Source of the DNA: Azospirillum lipoferum
Lineage (GTDB): Bacteria > Pseudomonadota > Alphaproteobacteria > Azospirillales > Azospirillaceae
Length of the DNA stretch: 64,000 nt
Direction: 5' to 3'
NCBI RefSeq assembly: GCF_024170005.1
Contig: NZ_JALJXJ010000014.1
Location: forward strand, 124,001 to 188,000
Both the position numbers and the translations under genes were made by a program. The notes beneath the pieces are model-generated. The model was not told the origin of the DNA, searched no databases, and was given only the letters and a program-made list of their open reading frames with translations. Below are positions 61,824-64,000 of the stretch, in pieces (positions within the stretch are counted from its first letter, which is position 1; each line of letters opens with the position of its first letter).

Positions 61824-62543
61824 GCGCTTCTTCAGCGCATCGGCCCGGTTGCGGCTGAGCGGCACGCGGGGAGCGCCGGGAGCGGCCATGACGAAGGCGG
61901 CGCGGCCGTCCTGCCGCTCCACCGCGCGGGCATGGCGCAGATTGACGATGTAGCCGCGGTGGGTGCGCACGAAGGACCGGGCGTCGAGCCGCGCCTCCAA
62001 TTCCGACAGGGGAAGGCCGCAGAAGAAGGCGCCGTCGGCGGTGTGGACCGTGGTGTAATGACCGTCGGCCTGGAGATAGACGGCATCCGACGGGTCGAGC
62101 AGCACGATCCCCTGGCCCTTCTCCACCGGCAGCTTGACCAGCGGCTCAGGCGTCTGCGACGCCGGAACCTGTGATGGAAGGATTTGCGCGTCGGCTGCTG
62201 CCGGCCGCGCCACCTCCATCAGCATCAGGGCGGTAACCGCGCTCCCCTCCCCCGCCGCGGTTGCGGGCGCCAGCGCCGTCGCCTTCACCACCAGCACCCG
62301 GCCGGGCAACGCCACCATCATCGAACTGGCCGAGGCCGGGGCGGCGGGATCGCCGGCTGCGGCCAGCAGCAGCTCCACCTTGGCGCGGTGGGAGGGCGGA
62401 TGGAGGTCGTGCAGATAGGCGCCGACCAGCCCGGCTGCGCGCTCGCCCAGCAGCCGCACCGCCGCCGGGTTCAGGGCCAGCACCCGCCGCGCGCTGTCCA
62501 GCAGCACCAGGCCGACATCCATGTTCTGCAAAGCATAGTCCAT
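61812..62543 (-). CDS. PAS-LytTR regulator, RcoM-like haem CO sensor
   Basis: A 243-residue single-component regulator. The N-terminal PAS domain (about 1-110) includes LHDLHPPSHRAKVELLL and SSMMVALPGRVLVVKA. Compared from memory with Burkholderia xenovorans RcoM, His48 (LHP) aligns with haem ligand His74, and Met75 in the Met-Met pair with haem ligand Met104. The ferric-state ligand Cys94 has no counterpart. The C-terminal LytTR domain (about 140-240) has VYLQADGHYTTVHTADG, FVRTHRGYIVNLRHARAVE and VPLSRNRADALKKRL, again close to RcoM. It should bind DNA when the haem binds CO. It follows trmJ after 28 bp on the same strand. Confidence 0.85.
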   Translation of the reverse strand: MDYALQNMDVGLVLLDSARRVLALNPAAVRLLGERAAGLVGAYLHDLHPPSHRAKVELLLAAAGDPAAPASASSMMVALPGRVLVVKATALAPATAAGEGSAVTALMLMEVARPAAADAQILPSQVPASQTPEPLVKLPVEKGQGIVLLDPSDAVYLQADGHYTTVHTADGAFFCGLPLSELEARLDARSFVRTHRGYIVNLRHARAVERQDGRAAFVMAAPGAPRVPLSRNRADALKKRLAL

Positions 62544-62571
62544 GGACGCCCACTATAACTGTGCTTGCGGT

Positions 62572-63348
62572 TTAACTCTCGCCTTTCCGCCGGCTGCCCT
62601 GGATCAGGGCGGCGACGACGCCGTGGAAGGTGCGGACCTCCTGCTCGGTCATCTCCATCCGCTCGAAAGCGTTGCGGAGGGTACGGACCATCGAGGGGCG
62701 CTTTTCCTCGCTGGTGAAGAAGCCGGTGCGGTCCAGCGCCGCCTCCAGCCGTTCGAAGAAGTTCACCCGCTCCGCCATCGTCGCCGGGCGGGTCTGGCCG
62801 GTGTGCAGGAAGCGGTCGGGCGTGCGGTCGCCGGCCTGGAACCACTCGTAGCCGATCAGCAGCACCGCCTGAGCCAGATTGAGTGAGGAAAAGGCCGGAT
62901 TCAGCGGCACTGTCACCAGCGTCTGGGCAAGGGTCAAATCGTCGTTGAACAGCCCGGTGCGCTCCGGCCCGAACATCACGCCGACCTTCTGCCCGGCGGC
63001 ATAGCGCTCCCGCATCTCGCCCGCCGCCACGCGCGGGGTGACGAAGCGCTGGATCATGTCGCGGGTGCGCACCGTCGTGGCATAGACCGCCTCGAGATCG
63101 GCGACCGCCTCGGCCGTGGTCTCGAAGATCGTCGCGTTGTCGATGACGAGGTCGGCGCCCGATGCGGCGGCATTCGCCTTCGGGTTCGGCCAGCCGTCGC
63201 GCGGCTTGACGAGACGCAGGTCGGTCAGCCCGCAATTCAGCATCGCGCGCGCGCAGGCACCGATGTTCTCGCCGAGCTGCGGTTGCACCAGGATGACGGC
63301 CGGGCCGCCAAGGATGGACTCACGGGTGGGGTTCTGGCCGGAGGTCAT
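62572..63348 (-). CDS. trmJ: SpoU/TrmJ-family tRNA 2'-O-methyltransferase
   Basis: A 258-residue SPOUT methyltransferase. PAVILVQPQLGENIGACARA near residues 16-35 (motif 1), GVMFGPERTGLFNDDLTLAQ near 123-142 (motif 2) and VPLNPAFSSLNLAQAVLLIG near 147-166 (motif 3 knot) are the TrmJ/YfiF signature, and the ~100-residue C-terminal extension (FFERLEAALDRTGFF onward) is typical of TrmJ. It methylates the ribose of Cm32/Um32 in tRNAs. The ATG at 63348 fits the family start. It lies 50 bp downstream of lpxD and 28 bp upstream of the RcoM-like gene on the same strand. Confidence 0.93.
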   Translation of the reverse strand: MTSGQNPTRESILGGPAVILVQPQLGENIGACARAMLNCGLTDLRLVKPRDGWPNPKANAAASGADLVIDNATIFETTAEAVADLEAVYATTVRTRDMIQRFVTPRVAAGEMRERYAAGQKVGVMFGPERTGLFNDDLTLAQTLVTVPLNPAFSSLNLAQAVLLIGYEWFQAGDRTPDRFLHTGQTRPATMAERVNFFERLEAALDRTGFFTSEEKRPSMVRTLRNAFERMEMTEQEVRTFHGVVAALIQGSRRKGES

Positions 63349-63398
63349 GGGAACGATTGTGGTTGAACGATGAAGGGCGAAGACGGCCGGATCGCCGC

Positions 63399-64000
63399 CT
63401 ATTCCTGTTGCTCCGCCTCGACCTTCACCGGGCCGCCGTCGATGGCGGTCAGGCGCTTCTTCAGGTCGGAGACGTCGGCGTACAGGCGCTTCAGGCGGGC
63501 GAGGCCCTTGTACTGTTCGAAGGCCCGGGCGCGCGGCACGGCGGGATAGCCCATCCACACCGACTTCGGCGGAATGTCCATGCCGACGCCGGAATTGGCG
63601 GCCACCACCGCGTCGCTGCCGATCTTCACATGGTCGGCCACGCCGACCTTGCCGGCCAGAACCACGCGGTCGCCGATCACCGTACTGCCGGCAATGCCGA
63701 CATGGCCGCACAGCATGCAGTTGGTGCCGACCTGGACGTTGTGGCCGATCTGGACGAGGTTGTCGATCTTGGTGCCGTTGCCGATGCGGGTGGCCGTCAC
63801 CGTACCGCGGTCGATGGTGGCGCCGGCGCCGACCTCGACGTCGTCGCCCATGATCACCGTGCCGATGGAGTTCACCCGGCGGATCAGCACGTTGGTGCCG
63901 ACGACGCGGCCGGTGGTCTTGGCCGATTCGACACTGCCCGGCTCCGGCGTCACGAAGCTGAAGCCGTCATTGCCGATGGCAGCGTTGGGATGGACGATGC
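63399..64000 (-). CDS. lpxD: UDP-3-O-acylglucosamine N-acyltransferase, 5' part cut by window
   Basis: The last ~200 codons of LpxD, which adds the second hydroxyacyl chain during lipid A synthesis. The reading frame continues past 64000 (GIVHPNAAIGNDGFSFV precedes the TPEPG segment). Left-handed beta-helix hexapeptide repeats are clear (IGTVIMGDDVEVGAGATIDR; GTKIDNLVQIGHNVQVGTNC; GIAGSTVIGDRVVLAGKVGV), with the catalytic-His-type motif QIGHNV. A C-terminal helical tail (LARLKRLYADVSDLKKRLTA) ends the protein. Usual LpxD partners (fabZ, lpxA, lpxB) do not follow; trmJ does. Confidence 0.93.
   Translation of the reverse strand, partial: IVHPNAAIGNDGFSFVTPEPGSVESAKTTGRVVGTNVLIRRVNSIGTVIMGDDVEVGAGATIDRGTVTATRIGNGTKIDNLVQIGHNVQVGTNCMLCGHVGIAGSTVIGDRVVLAGKVGVADHVKIGSDAVVAANSGVGMDIPPKSVWMGYPAVPRARAFEQYKGLARLKRLYADVSDLKKRLTAIDGGPVKVEAEQQE

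Overview
The window is chromosomal DNA from a GC-rich alphaproteobacterium, most likely Azospirillum or a close Rhodospirillales relative. That assignment is inference from gene content and protein character: GlnE, a two-type bacterioferritin pair, an RpoE/ChrR sigma/anti-sigma pair, two chemoreceptors, c-di-GMP enzymes, a B12 salvage pair and the nitrogenase-protecting protein CowN. About 50 protein genes were found and no rRNA, tRNA, CRISPR array, insertion sequence or prophage. Coding density is high, and several convergent gene pairs are closed by clear bidirectional hairpin terminators.

Layout. 1-9.5 kb: 3'-truncated glnE, a giant AsmA/YhdP-like protein, tyrS, two bacterioferritin subunits behind a Fur-like palindrome, and a ParA-like ATPase. 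9.5-21 kb: tsaC-type gene, FAD-linked dehydrogenase, leuC, FMN reductase, an isolated LivH permease with a lipoprotein-like N-terminus, an asd gene whose catalytic Cys is Gly, an orphan peptide-binding protein, an isochorismatase/LysR divergent pair and a secreted hydrolase. 21-31.5 kb: def-fmt-truA, cobS-cobC, a pyridoxamine-oxidase-like protein, a DEAD-box helicase with a structured leader, a FliL-like protein, mtgA and a DinG-like helicase. 31.5-42 kb: two chemoreceptors, a GGDEF-EAL protein, an AEC transporter, TerB-like and GarR-like proteins, and citramalate synthase. 42-48.5 kb: an inositol-phosphatase-family gene divergent from an ABC importer of the 2-aminoethylphosphonate type, which ends with a DeoR regulator; then a VUT transporter. 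48.6-58.4 kb: ChrR and its ECF sigma factor, then a minus-strand operon of hybrid histidine kinase, REC-GGDEF protein, divergent MoeA-like protein and MoeA/periplasmic-binding fusion. 58.4-64 kb: PQQ-type sugar dehydrogenase, cowN, a TPR/glycosyltransferase-like protein, a PAS-LytTR regulator, trmJ and the 3' part of lpxD.

The most interesting locus is the last one. The PAS-LytTR protein resembles the haem CO sensor RcoM, including its His and Met axial haem ligands. It lies 1.7 kb from cowN, whose product sustains nitrogenase when CO is present. Two near-identical 13-bp direct repeats sit just upstream of cowN. Together they suggest a local, CooA-independent CO-sensing and nitrogenase-protection module. 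Other notable points are the Cys-less aspartate-semialdehyde dehydrogenase, the strict division of ferroxidase and haem-binding residues between the two bacterioferritins, and the MoeA-like gene translationally linked to a c-di-GMP signalling operon.
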